Positions 26,636 through 35,089 of a stretch of 64,000 bases of DNA are shown here, in pieces. Under the pieces are notes generated by a model, which saw only the letters and a program-made list of their open reading frames with translations, searched no databases and was not told the DNA's origin. A program made the position numbers and the translations under genes. How positions within the stretch are numbered: position 1 is the stretch's first letter; each line of letters opens with the position of its first letter. Source of the DNA: Calothrix sp. NIES-2100 (GTDB lineage Bacteria; Cyanobacteriota; Cyanobacteriia; Cyanobacteriales; Nostocaceae); NCBI RefSeq assembly GCF_002368195.1, contig NZ_AP018178.1, positions 7,886,645 to 7,950,644 on the forward strand, given 5' to 3'.

Positions 26636-27343
26636 TTAAACCTTAGCTAATTCCGGCGCTGGACGCTTGCTGTTACGAATTGCTGTAATCGCTTGCGCAT
26701 AATCTGGAGCGTTAAATACAGCTGAACCAGCAACGATCGCATTAGCGCCAGCTTCCAAAACCTGCCAAGTATTATTGGCTTTGAGTCCGCCATCGACTTC
26801 AATCCAAGGATCGAGTCCGCGTTCATCACACATTTGACGTAGCTTTTGGATCTTGGGTACTACACCGGGAATAAAACTTTGACCGCCAAAACCAGGGTTG
26901 ACGCTCATAATCAGGATTAAATCGCAGAGTTCCAATACATACTCAATAAATTCCAAAGGTGTGGAAGGATTAAGTACAACTCCTGCTTTTTTACCAAGTT
27001 CTTTGATTTGTCCCAGAGTGCGGTGTAGGTGGGGCGAAGCATTATGTTCGGCGTGTACGGAGATAATGTCAGCACCCGCTTTCGCAAAGCCCTCTACATA
27101 CTTTTCTGGTTCCACAATCATTAAGTGGACATCAAGTGGTTTGGTTGTCACCGGACGAATCGCCTCCACAACCAGAGGACCTATCGTAATATTAGGTACA
27201 AAACGACCGTCCATTACATCAACATGAATCCAATCTGCTCCAGCTGCGTCTACTGCGCGAATTTCGTCACCTAGACGGCTAAAATCGGCTGATAGGATAG
27301 ATGGAGCAATAACAATGGGCTTTTGAGATAGGTTTTGGGTCAT
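26636..27343 (-). CDS. rpe: Ribulose-phosphate 3-epimerase
   Basis: Interconverts ribulose 5-phosphate and xylulose 5-phosphate in the Calvin cycle and pentose phosphate pathway. The (beta/alpha)8 barrel shows APSILSADF, HVDVMDGRFVPN (metal-binding His and Asp), DVHLMIVEPE, MSVNPGFGGQ and EVDGGL. ATG 27343 gives 235 aa, the family length; the frame stays open further upstream only through STRR sequence that encodes low-complexity residues. The divergent protease gene starts 165 bp away. Expected to be soluble and constitutive. Confidence 0.95.
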   Translation of the reverse strand: MTQNLSQKPIVIAPSILSADFSRLGDEIRAVDAAGADWIHVDVMDGRFVPNITIGPLVVEAIRPVTTKPLDVHLMIVEPEKYVEGFAKAGADIISVHAEHNASPHLHRTLGQIKELGKKAGVVLNPSTPLEFIEYVLELCDLILIMSVNPGFGGQSFIPGVVPKIQKLRQMCDERGLDPWIEVDGGLKANNTWQVLEAGANAIVAGSAVFNAPDYAQAITAIRNSKRPAPELAKV

Positions 27344-27430
27344 GGCTAGTGGGTTTTGAAGCATCCTCGTCTGTAAGTATTGTAACAAAATATTTAGCGA
27401 TCGCTCATAAATTTGATCCCCGGCTTTGTA

Positions 27431-27513
27431 GGGGCTAGGGGGATGAGGGAGATGAGGGGGATGAGGGAGACAAATGACAAATGACAAATGACAACTGACA
27501 ACTGACAAATGAC
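27431..27513. repeat. STRR array spanning the protease start codon
   Basis: gggatgagggagatgagg units followed by five or six gacaaat/gacaact heptamers (27469-27511). The last heptamer contributes the ATG used by the protease gene at 27509. Confidence 0.85.
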
Positions 27514-29104
27514 TAAAAAACTAACTTGGCTATTTTGGGGACTGAGTGCTTCTTGTTTGAGTGTGCCAGTACTGGCTTCAGCTTTACAAACATCTTTAGG
27601 AACTAATGGTATTGATGCTCTGAGGCTACACCTACCTCCTTATAATTTAAGCGGTCGTAAAATTGCTATTGGTCAGGTAGAAATCGGGCGTCCGGGAATG
27701 TTTGGTTGGGATAAAGCGGTATCTAAAAATCGTGCTATATCCCTAGCAGGCATTTTTTTACGTAATGGCCCAGCGAAATCAAATAGTGGCGTTGACCCCC
27801 ATGCCTATAATGTTGCTGGTGTGATGGTTAGTAATGACAAGGCTTGGCCGGGAGTTGCTCCAGAGGCGCGGCTGTATTCTTCGGCTGTTGGCTCGACTAA
27901 AAATATGGGACAACCGGAGGAATGTTTGTCAGCACAACACATTGCACTGCAAAATGGTGGTGATGTTCGCGCCATCAATTTTAGTTTTGGTGAACCTTTA
28001 AACCGCGATCCGCGCCCAGAAGCTATTTTAGATGGCAATGCTTTACTGACTCTGTGTATTGACTGGTCGAGCCGTGTTCATGATGTTGTGTATGCGATCG
28101 CAGGTAACCAGGGCAAAGGTGGTATTCCCATTCCTACAGATAATTTTAATGGAGTGAACGTGGCTTTTTCATCCCGCCGAGAAGGGATTTTTAATAAAGT
28201 TGACGTTTCTAATCTGGCGGGTGCTTCCCAAGGAGTCACTGGTAGGCTAGCGGGGAAGGAGTTTAATATTGGTAATCGTCGTGCGATCAATTTAGTTGCA
28301 CCGGGCAGTAATATTGTTCTGCTCAATCCCGATGGTAAAGTGAATAAGGTCACAGGTACAAGTTTTGCAGCACCTCACGTTACAGCTACCGTGGCTTTGT
28401 TGCAGGAATTTGGCGATCGCCAGTTACGGACAAAACAACCTAATTGGAGTATCGATTCTCGCCGTCATCAAGTAATGAAAGCTGTATTGCTCAATTCTGC
28501 CGATAAGCTCAAAGATAGCGGTGATGGCTTGCGCTTAGGAATGACTCGGACACTGATTGATAAACAAAATCAAGACTGGCTGGCTTCTGATGCTTATCAA
28601 GATCCAAAAATTCCCTTGGATTCTCAAATGGGAACAGGTCATTTGAATGCATTCCGCGCTTATCAACAATTTAGCGTCGGTCAATGGCAGCCATCAACTC
28701 CCGTACCTGCGATTGGTTGGGATTACCGGACAGTAGATATGCTTGCCCCTGTAGAATATGTGCTAGCAAAACCCTTAAAAGGGGGAAGTTTTGTGGCGAT
28801 TACTTTAACTTGGGACAGATTGGTAGAACTCAACGATCGCAATAAAAATGAACTTTATGATGTTGGAGATAGTTTTCGCGATCGCGGTTTGAATAACCTC
28901 GACCTGTATCTAGTAAAAGCTGATGCTCAAAATACAGATGCTGGTACTGTTTGCTCATCTATCAGCCCAATTGATAGCGTAGAACACATTTTTTGTCCTA
29001 TTCCTGCGGATGGAAATTACAAAATTCGTGTCCAGATGCGCCAACAAGTTAACGAAGCCACGGAAAGCTATGGTTTAGCTTGGTGGACTGTACCTAGGGG
29101 CTAG
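27509..29104 (+). CDS. Subtilisin-like (S8) serine peptidase, exported
   Basis: A 531-aa predicted secreted protease. The N-terminus carries a signal peptide (WLFWGLSASCLSVPVLASA). Peptidase S8 signatures: H98 in VDPHAYNVAGVM, oxyanion Asn N200 in YAIAGNQG, and nucleophile S285 in GTSFAAPHV. At the place of the usual catalytic Asp the sequence is IAIGQVEIGRPG, so Glu58 replaces it. A C-terminal beta-rich region (about 400-525) resembles a P-type appended domain with an acidic loop (DRNKNELYDVGD). ATG 27509 lies inside a heptamer repeat and lacks a Shine-Dalgarno, so the true start may be downstream. A serpin gene follows on the same strand 432 bp later. Confidence 0.85.
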   Translation: MTKKLTWLFWGLSASCLSVPVLASALQTSLGTNGIDALRLHLPPYNLSGRKIAIGQVEIGRPGMFGWDKAVSKNRAISLAGIFLRNGPAKSNSGVDPHAYNVAGVMVSNDKAWPGVAPEARLYSSAVGSTKNMGQPEECLSAQHIALQNGGDVRAINFSFGEPLNRDPRPEAILDGNALLTLCIDWSSRVHDVVYAIAGNQGKGGIPIPTDNFNGVNVAFSSRREGIFNKVDVSNLAGASQGVTGRLAGKEFNIGNRRAINLVAPGSNIVLLNPDGKVNKVTGTSFAAPHVTATVALLQEFGDRQLRTKQPNWSIDSRRHQVMKAVLLNSADKLKDSGDGLRLGMTRTLIDKQNQDWLASDAYQDPKIPLDSQMGTGHLNAFRAYQQFSVGQWQPSTPVPAIGWDYRTVDMLAPVEYVLAKPLKGGSFVAITLTWDRLVELNDRNKNELYDVGDSFRDRGLNNLDLYLVKADAQNTDAGTVCSSISPIDSVEHIFCPIPADGNYKIRVQMRQQVNEATESYGLAWWTVPRG

Positions 29105-29260
29105 AGACTAGGGGATGAGGGGGATGAGGGGGATGTGGTTCGACTTCTCTGCGAGACGCTACGCGAACGCTCACCAACCGGGGGATGAGGGAGTGTGGGG
29201 AGACAAACAACCATTGACTATTGACTATTGACTATTGACCAATGCCCAATGCCCTTTTCA
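29105..29260. repeat. STRR and interspersed repeats between protease and serpin
   Basis: ggggatgaggg units, a ctctgcgagacgctacgcga motif (also in inverse at 18325), then five attgact heptamers and aatgccc units. The rest of the 432-bp spacer (to 29536) is AT-rich with a small gctgttac/gtaacagc-type palindrome; no gene. Confidence 0.8.
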
Positions 29261-29536
29261 TCCTTCAAAAAAATTCTAATTTTCTGCGCTTTTGTAGCCT
29301 AACATACGATTATTCAAAAACCAGGAAATACTGGCGAATTATCCATGTATATTGTTGTCTCAATTAGCAAATAGTAGCTGGCATAACTTTTATTGAATTC
29401 TGGAAATTATTTACTGTTACCAAAACTGTAACAGCCAACTTCTTCGGCTGCTGTAAATGCCATAGTTAACAATTAACAGGTCATTAGCGTCCAACTTGAA
29501 AGACGGCTAAAAATCTATGGCGAACGAGGTGGCAGA

Positions 29537-30871
29537 ATGAATCGGCAGAAATTTAGTGGTAGTGGTGTGAAAGAAAATTTCTTGCAAAGACGTTACGGTG
29601 TTCGGTTAGGAAGACGTTACGTGCTGGCGGCGGCTGGCGTTGTACTTTTGGGTGTATTAGGCTGTTCTCAGGTTAATGGCGATACGAGCGTACTAGCCCA
29701 ATCTTCTTTGCCTAGTTCAGAGTCTCCTGTGCAAAAAAAAACAGTTAAGCCTGATACAAAATTAGTTAATGCTAACAATAAATTTGGCTTTAAACTGTTT
29801 TCAGAAATTCTGAAAACCGAAAGTAGTGAAAAGAACGTTTTTGTTTCGCCTTCGAGTGTCGCGATCGCCTTAGCCATGACCTACAATGGAGCTAGCGGTT
29901 CTACACAAAAATCGATGGCAAAAACCCTGGAATTACAGGGGATGAATTTGTCAGAAATTAACTCATCTTACGCAGCATTAAAGAAGCTATTAGAAAATCC
30001 TGATAACGATGTAAAACTGACTATCGCTAACTCGCTTTGGGCTAATAAAGATGCTAGCTTACAGTCAGATTTTCTCCAGAGAAACCAGGATTTCTATCAA
30101 GCTCAGGTGACTAATTTAAATTTTAAGGATGCATCAGCACCAAATATTATCAATAGCTGGGTCAAGGATAATACCCAAGGCAAAATCAACAAAATAGTTG
30201 ATAATCTTGATCCAAATCAAATGTTATTTCTGATAAATGCCATATATTTTAAAGGACAATGGAGCAACGAATTTGATAAAAGTAAAACGGCTACATTGCC
30301 CTTTAACCTAGCATCTGGCAAACAAAAAAATCACCCAATTATGTCGCAAGATGGCGATTACAAATACCAAGAAAATGAACAATTTCAGGCAATAAGTTTA
30401 CCTTACGGTAAAGATGGTAAAGTCAGCCTTTATATCTTTTTGCCTAAACCAAACTCAAATTTGCAAGCCTTATATCAAAACTTGAATGCTGAGAACTGGG
30501 AACAATGGATGACTCAGTTTCGCAAGCGGGAAGGCTCAATTAAGTTACCTCGGTTTAAAACAGACTATGAAGTTACCCTCAACGATGCACTAAAAGCTTT
30601 AGGTATGGAAGAAGCTTTTAGCACCAAAGCGAATTTCTCTGGAATCGGTAAAAACCTGACGATTAGCCAGGTGAAGCATAAAACCTTTGTAGAAGTTAAT
30701 GAAGAAGGAACTGAAGCCGCAGCATCAACTTCAGTATCAATAGTGGCAACATCTGCCATGCAAAAACCAGAACCATTCAAAATGATTGTTGACCGTCCCT
30801 TCTTTTGCGCTATTCGGGATAATCAGACAGGAAGCGTTTTGTTTATGGGTTCAATTATGGAACCACAATAG
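29537..30871 (+). CDS. Serpin-family protease inhibitor, lipoprotein
   Basis: A 444-aa serpin, a suicide inhibitor of serine (or cysteine) proteases. The N-terminus has GRRYVLAAAGVVLLGVLGC, a lipobox with Cys43, and a twin-arginine pair just before the hydrophobic core. The serpin core has FVSPSSVAIALAMTYNGA, LFLINAIYFKGQW and the C-terminal signature VDRPFFCAIRDNQTGSVLFMG. The reactive-centre hinge is E389-E-G-T-E-A-A-A-S-T, small-residue rich as required for loop insertion, so it should be inhibitory. Counting from the hinge puts the scissile bond near Thr405-Ser406, but the loop is about five residues longer than in alpha-1-antitrypsin, so this is uncertain. ATG 29537 is used. Anchored outside the cytoplasmic membrane. 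Confidence 0.92.
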   Translation: MNRQKFSGSGVKENFLQRRYGVRLGRRYVLAAAGVVLLGVLGCSQVNGDTSVLAQSSLPSSESPVQKKTVKPDTKLVNANNKFGFKLFSEILKTESSEKNVFVSPSSVAIALAMTYNGASGSTQKSMAKTLELQGMNLSEINSSYAALKKLLENPDNDVKLTIANSLWANKDASLQSDFLQRNQDFYQAQVTNLNFKDASAPNIINSWVKDNTQGKINKIVDNLDPNQMLFLINAIYFKGQWSNEFDKSKTATLPFNLASGKQKNHPIMSQDGDYKYQENEQFQAISLPYGKDGKVSLYIFLPKPNSNLQALYQNLNAENWEQWMTQFRKREGSIKLPRFKTDYEVTLNDALKALGMEEAFSTKANFSGIGKNLTISQVKHKTFVEVNEEGTEAAASTSVSIVATSAMQKPEPFKMIVDRPFFCAIRDNQTGSVLFMGSIMEPQ

Positions 30872-30873
30872 GG

Positions 30874-30960
30874 CATTTGTCATTGGTCATTTGTCATTTG
30901 TCAGTTGTCAGTTGTCAGTTGTCAGTTGTCTCCCTTGTCTCCCTTGTCCCCTCTGCTCCC
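30874..30960. repeat. STRR array between serpin and AI-2E permease
   Basis: Consecutive cattggt, catttgt and cagttgt heptamers (about nine units, 30874-30930) followed by tctcccttg units. It fills the gap between the converging genes. Confidence 0.9.
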
Positions 30961-30989
30961 CTGCTCCCCAGCCCCCATGCTTTCTTATA

Positions 30990-32168
30990 TTAGGGTGATG
31001 TAGCTTCTGATACGCTCAGGGGATTTTGCGCTTCAGGTTTTGGGGAGACTTCGGGTGTAATAGGTGCAGCTAATTCCCCAGAATGGGAATATTCTTCAGT
31101 ATCACCGCTTAGTGTCGCCGGACGTATGACACTGATAGCAGTTTTAATCACAACAGCACTGGGTACTGCCACAATTACACCGAGAAGTCCCCCAATTCTC
31201 GCCCCTGTCAACACAGAAATAACTACTAAAGCTGGGTTTAAACCTGTAAAACTCCCTAAAATGCGGGGGGCGATTAAATTTTCCAGAATTTGCTGGACGA
31301 TGACTGCGGCCATCAAAACTCTTGCGCCCATCCAGAAATCTTGCAGCGACACCAATAAGGTAGTCAGGGCTATACCTACAGAACCACCAAAGGGAACGAG
31401 AGCCATGATACCAATAGTTAAGCCAAATAACAGACCAAATGGGACTTTCAGCCACAAAAATGCTGGAATCAGAGCTGATGCCATACAGGTAGATAAAATC
31501 AGCTGGGTGATAAAGAAATTTTGAAAGCTGAGGCGTACTGTTTGGGAAAAAGGCTCACGAACTTTTGCGGGTAGCCATTCTACCAAACTTTGCCAGAGTT
31601 CACCGCCATGTTGCAAAAGATAGAAAGTCAAAATCATCGTCAAGACGAAATCTAGCAAGCTAGTGACTGTGACTACAGCTAAATTTAACACTTGTCCGGC
31701 GATCGCTTGCAATTGTCCCTTGACGCGATCGTTAATTTGCACGACTAGGGCATCAAGATTGATCGGTAAGCCAAGAACCTCTGCTTTTTCGTTTAACATC
31801 ATTAACTGGGAACGTCCAGAGTCGATCAACTCCGGTATGCGAGCCACTAGTTGCTGAGCTTGGGTAAGGGCTAGGGGAAATAGAGTCACACCCAAGGCTA
31901 ATAAAATTGATAAGGCCAAGAGAAAAACTAAAATAGCAACTGGCTCTCGCCTAGCACCATGATGCTCCATCCAGCTAACGGGGTAGTTGAGCAGAAATGC
32001 TAGCACCGAGGCTCCGACTAAAATGACTATTAAGGAGTGGAAATAATTAAAAATCGATGAAATAGCCCAACCATTTAGCACTAACAGCGGAATGAATAAC
32101 GCGATCGCTCCGATCCGCGCTATGGGCGTTAGTGTCTCCCACCAGTCGAGTAGCTTACGTGTCTGCAT
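30990..32168 (-). CDS. AI-2E family transporter
   Basis: A 392-aa polytopic membrane protein of the AI-2 exporter/UPF0118 family (also TqsA/PerM). It has about eight helices, with the central amphipathic region (residues ~100-150) and a conserved segment GLLFGLTIGIMALVPFGGSVG near 230-260, and a charged C-terminal tail of about 40 residues. Family members have been linked to AI-2, pantothenate or Na+/H+ export, so substrate is unknown. ATG 32168 is the first start after an in-frame stop. The C-terminal tail is Pro/Glu-rich, not part of the core. Confidence 0.88.
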   Translation of the reverse strand: MQTRKLLDWWETLTPIARIGAIALFIPLLVLNGWAISSIFNYFHSLIVILVGASVLAFLLNYPVSWMEHHGARREPVAILVFLLALSILLALGVTLFPLALTQAQQLVARIPELIDSGRSQLMMLNEKAEVLGLPINLDALVVQINDRVKGQLQAIAGQVLNLAVVTVTSLLDFVLTMILTFYLLQHGGELWQSLVEWLPAKVREPFSQTVRLSFQNFFITQLILSTCMASALIPAFLWLKVPFGLLFGLTIGIMALVPFGGSVGIALTTLLVSLQDFWMGARVLMAAVIVQQILENLIAPRILGSFTGLNPALVVISVLTGARIGGLLGVIVAVPSAVVIKTAISVIRPATLSGDTEEYSHSGELAAPITPEVSPKPEAQNPLSVSEATSP

Positions 32169-32276
32169 CTTTAGCCGATTACAGGATAGAACTAAATAAA
32201 ATCCTTCTTTACAGCTTATTATCTCTAACTACATAACTCTCATTCATCCTCCTAGTTTAGGATTAGAATCAACCAA

Positions 32277-32783
32277 ATGGAAAATTTTCAACCAAATCAC
32301 AATTCGCCCCCGTCTGAGTCAACAGACACGGAGACGCAGGGACAGGGAGACACGGAGAATCGTTTCACCGCGTCACCGCGTCACCGCGTCACCGCGTCTT
32401 TTTCATCTTCCCAATTCCTCACTTCCGATCAAGACTCAGCCACCCCTAACACCCAGCTGCTTGTGTACTTGATTCCAGTGATTGGCTTTTTCCCATCCCT
32501 GTGGACTCTCTATCGCCGTCAGGGAAGTCGGGAACAAATAGCTGCTAGCCGCCTGTCTATTACTTTGGCATTTACCTGGTTTCTGGGATACTTATTATTA
32601 GCAACCGGGGCCCAGACTTCAGAATTTTTCGGACTTCGCCTATTAATCCTCAATAGTTTTCTCACTTCTGGTTACTTTTTGGTGAGTGTCTGGCTGATGT
32701 TGCGCCTGATTCAGGGAAAGTCTCACCGTTTACCGGGGTTTAGTCGTTTTGCTGACCGAGTGCTGGGCAAATATTTATCTTAA
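32277..32783 (+). CDS. Small membrane protein with a repeat-bearing leader
   Basis: A 168-aa protein, family not recognised. From about residue 60 it has three membrane helices (QLLVYLIPVIGFFPSLWTLY, LSITLAFTWFLGYLLLATG, LLILNSFLTSGYFLVSVWLML) and a basic C-terminus. The first ~58 residues are hydrophilic and encoded by STRR-like sequence: acggagacgcagggacag units and a perfect octamer array (32365-32396). ATG 32277 is the only start before the helices in this frame. It is divergent from the AI-2E gene, sharing a 108-bp spacer. Confidence 0.72.
   Translation: MENFQPNHNSPPSESTDTETQGQGDTENRFTASPRHRVTASFSSSQFLTSDQDSATPNTQLLVYLIPVIGFFPSLWTLYRRQGSREQIAASRLSITLAFTWFLGYLLLATGAQTSEFFGLRLLILNSFLTSGYFLVSVWLMLRLIQGKSHRLPGFSRFADRVLGKYLS
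32365..32396 (+). repeat. Octamer tandem repeat inside a coding region
   Basis: Four perfect copies of tcaccgcg (32 bp). A change of one unit shifts the frame; a change of three does not. Lies between the start codon and the first membrane helix of the small membrane protein. Confidence 0.9.
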
Positions 32784-33060
32784 ATTTTTGGTGAATCTTT
32801 AGTCCAGTAATTCTACTTAATTTTATCTCAAATTCAAGATTATATCTTCAGGGATCTGGTCAAATTCGTTTATTGTTGTCATACTGCAATAACACATCAT
32901 CCAATTTGTCGAAAAAAAAGAAAAAGACTGCTATAAGTGTTGTGGTTGACACAACAATGAAAACGTTAGCACTAATAATTAAGAATTAGCTATTATGCTT
33001 TGATTTGTCTGCATATTTATTAGTCTGCAAATGTACCGAATTTGATCAGTAAGTGTGAGG

Positions 33061-34491
33061 ATGTCTGTGACCATTCAAAGAACTTCGACGGAAGAAAACC
33101 AGTTGGGAAACGTTGCTAACAAGAGCAAAAAAAAGCACCAAAACTCTAAATCTGGGCGTTGGTTGTGGTTTTGGGTAGGTATGAGCGGTATTGCAATGGT
33201 TTCAGCTACAGCAGGTGCGCTGTTGGCAGTGTCTTTAACCAGTACGCCTTTGCAGCAAGCTCAGCTTAGCCCCCAAGAAGAGGCTGTATTTGATGGCGAT
33301 CGCATTTCTGGCGGTGGATTGCGATTTTCGGAATTAACGCGTCCTGTCAATATATTAGTGATGGGAATGAGCGTACTCCCACCAGATGTGGATAATCCTC
33401 CCGAGGAAACCAAAAATTTGCGTTACCTCCCCCAGGTAAACTCCTTTGATGGTCTTTCTGATGTCATGCTCTTGATCAAATTTGATCCGCAGTCCAAAAA
33501 AATGACCATGCTTTCTATTCCTAGAGATACCCGCACAGAAATAGAAGGACATGGCGTAAAAAAAATTAATCATGCCAATCTTGAAGGTGGGCCTGCTTTA
33601 ACAGCTAAAACCGTCAGCAATCTCTTAGATGGGGTAGCAATTGATCGTTATGTCCGGATTAACGTTTTGGGAGTTGCTAAACTAATTGATGCCTTGGGCG
33701 GTGTCACAGTCTACGTCCCGAAAGATATGAAGTACCAAGATGAAGCCCAGCATTTATACATCAATTTAAAAGCAGGTAAACAACATCTTAATGGCGATCA
33801 GGCGCTGCAACTATTACGGTTCCGCCACGATGAATTAGGCGATATTGGGCGAATTCAACGGCAACAAATGGTGCTTCGTGCTTTGATGGATCAGTCACTT
33901 AACCCCGCAACTGTGGCTCAATTCCCGAAAGTGCTTGATGTAGTTAAAGAACATATTGATACTAACTTAAATGTCGAAGAATTGGTGGCTTTAGTGGGTT
34001 TTGGTGTCCGCACCAATCGCTCCAATATGCAGATGTTAATGGTACCTGGTCGCTTTAGCGAAAAGAATGAGTATGATGCTAGCTATTGGTTACCAAATAA
34101 AGATGGAATTGCCAAGCTGATGGCACAACACTATGGAGTGGAATCAACACAAGTACAAGAACAACAAACAACTGAACCTAGTTCTGTGCGTGTAGCAATT
34201 CAAGACAGCACAGGTAGCGATTTTAATACTTTGCGTCCTTTAATTAGATCTTTGGAAAAAGCTGGATATCGCAATATTTATGTGTCTAAACCTTGGAGTG
34301 AACCTTTGGATGTGACTCACATTGTCGCTCAACAAGGTGATGGTAATAGCGCCGGCTCAATTCGCGATATTTTGGGATTTGGTGAAGTCCGCGTGGAAAG
34401 TACTGGTAATATCGCTTCCGATATTAGTATTCAAGTAGGTAAAGATTGGTTGCAACAAAAAGAGCTTCTAGAAAAGTCCACTCAACCTTAA
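33061..34491 (+). CDS. LytR-CpsA-Psr (LCP) family glycopolymer ligase
   Basis: A membrane-anchored enzyme that attaches polysaccharide or related polymers from lipid carriers to the cell wall. One N-terminal helix (WLWFWVGMSGIAMVSATAGALL) anchors it. The LCP domain (about 95-260) has SIPRDTRTEI with the conserved Arg pair, KINHANLEGG, and LLRFRHDELGDIGRIQRQQ. A LytR_C domain follows (VRVAIQDSTGSDFNTLR to about residue 440). At 476 aa it is full length. ATG 33061 is used; GTG 33055 and GTG 33067 are alternatives, with GTGAGG overlapping. It precedes, on the opposite strand, the polysaccharide export genes. Confidence 0.92.
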   Translation: MSVTIQRTSTEENQLGNVANKSKKKHQNSKSGRWLWFWVGMSGIAMVSATAGALLAVSLTSTPLQQAQLSPQEEAVFDGDRISGGGLRFSELTRPVNILVMGMSVLPPDVDNPPEETKNLRYLPQVNSFDGLSDVMLLIKFDPQSKKMTMLSIPRDTRTEIEGHGVKKINHANLEGGPALTAKTVSNLLDGVAIDRYVRINVLGVAKLIDALGGVTVYVPKDMKYQDEAQHLYINLKAGKQHLNGDQALQLLRFRHDELGDIGRIQRQQMVLRALMDQSLNPATVAQFPKVLDVVKEHIDTNLNVEELVALVGFGVRTNRSNMQMLMVPGRFSEKNEYDASYWLPNKDGIAKLMAQHYGVESTQVQEQQTTEPSSVRVAIQDSTGSDFNTLRPLIRSLEKAGYRNIYVSKPWSEPLDVTHIVAQQGDGNSAGSIRDILGFGEVRVESTGNIASDISIQVGKDWLQQKELLEKSTQP

Positions 34492-34615
34492 TTGTTTGAC
34501 TAAGCCCTGTGGGGTGGGAACTTTTAACGGGGAACGGAAAAGGAAGATTTAGTCCTGTATCCAAAATACAGCGTAATCAACTTATACCAAATTTGAAAAA
34601 AGAATTTGACATAAA

Positions 34616-34991
34616 TGTAGGGGTGATTCATGAACATTGGTGTCAACTTAAGAAGGTAAAGCCCAAATTTGTTGAGTGTAAGCGTCAATCTCTCGATGGC
34701 GCTTACGCCTGGCTTTGACTAATCCTGCATAGCTTTTGATGTTCGACAAGATAGGTCACAACTTCATTGGCATCACCACGGAGAAAAGCTGGAGAAAAAT
34801 GGTATAAACATTTCCTCTATTGGCGGTGCTGGTACATGCTTTTGCTGCCGCAGATCAGAGTTTCCTGTTCGCGCTGGACGTTTTTTACTCATGATGTATC
34901 ACTAACAACATCAATCAAGATGTTCTGAGATGACATCTAATTGTTCCTTCAAGCTTAAGTTGACACCAATGGGCACTGCCTTGCCCTTACA
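34616..34991. repeat. MITE-like element, second copy
   Basis: The ends are inverted repeats: tgtaggggtg...cattggtgtcaacttaag (34616-34652) and cttaagttgacaccaatggg...cttaca (34954-34991). The inner 18 bases match exactly, the outer parts imperfectly. The right arm is nearly identical to that of the element at 8191-8414. It occupies most of the 598-bp spacer between the LCP and Wzc-like genes. An overlapping open frame at 34509 is judged non-coding. Confidence 0.62.
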
Positions 34992-35089
34992 ATTATCTGT
35001 ACTGCACCAACTTGCAATCTGCTGTAAGTGCTGAAAAATTCAGGACTAAAGTCATGACTACGAATTTATACTTATTTTTTGGGATTTTT

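Noticed and set aside
34509..34718. ORF of 69 residues after the LCP gene
   Set aside because: It runs into the MITE-like element, has no ribosome-binding site and no recognisable domain.
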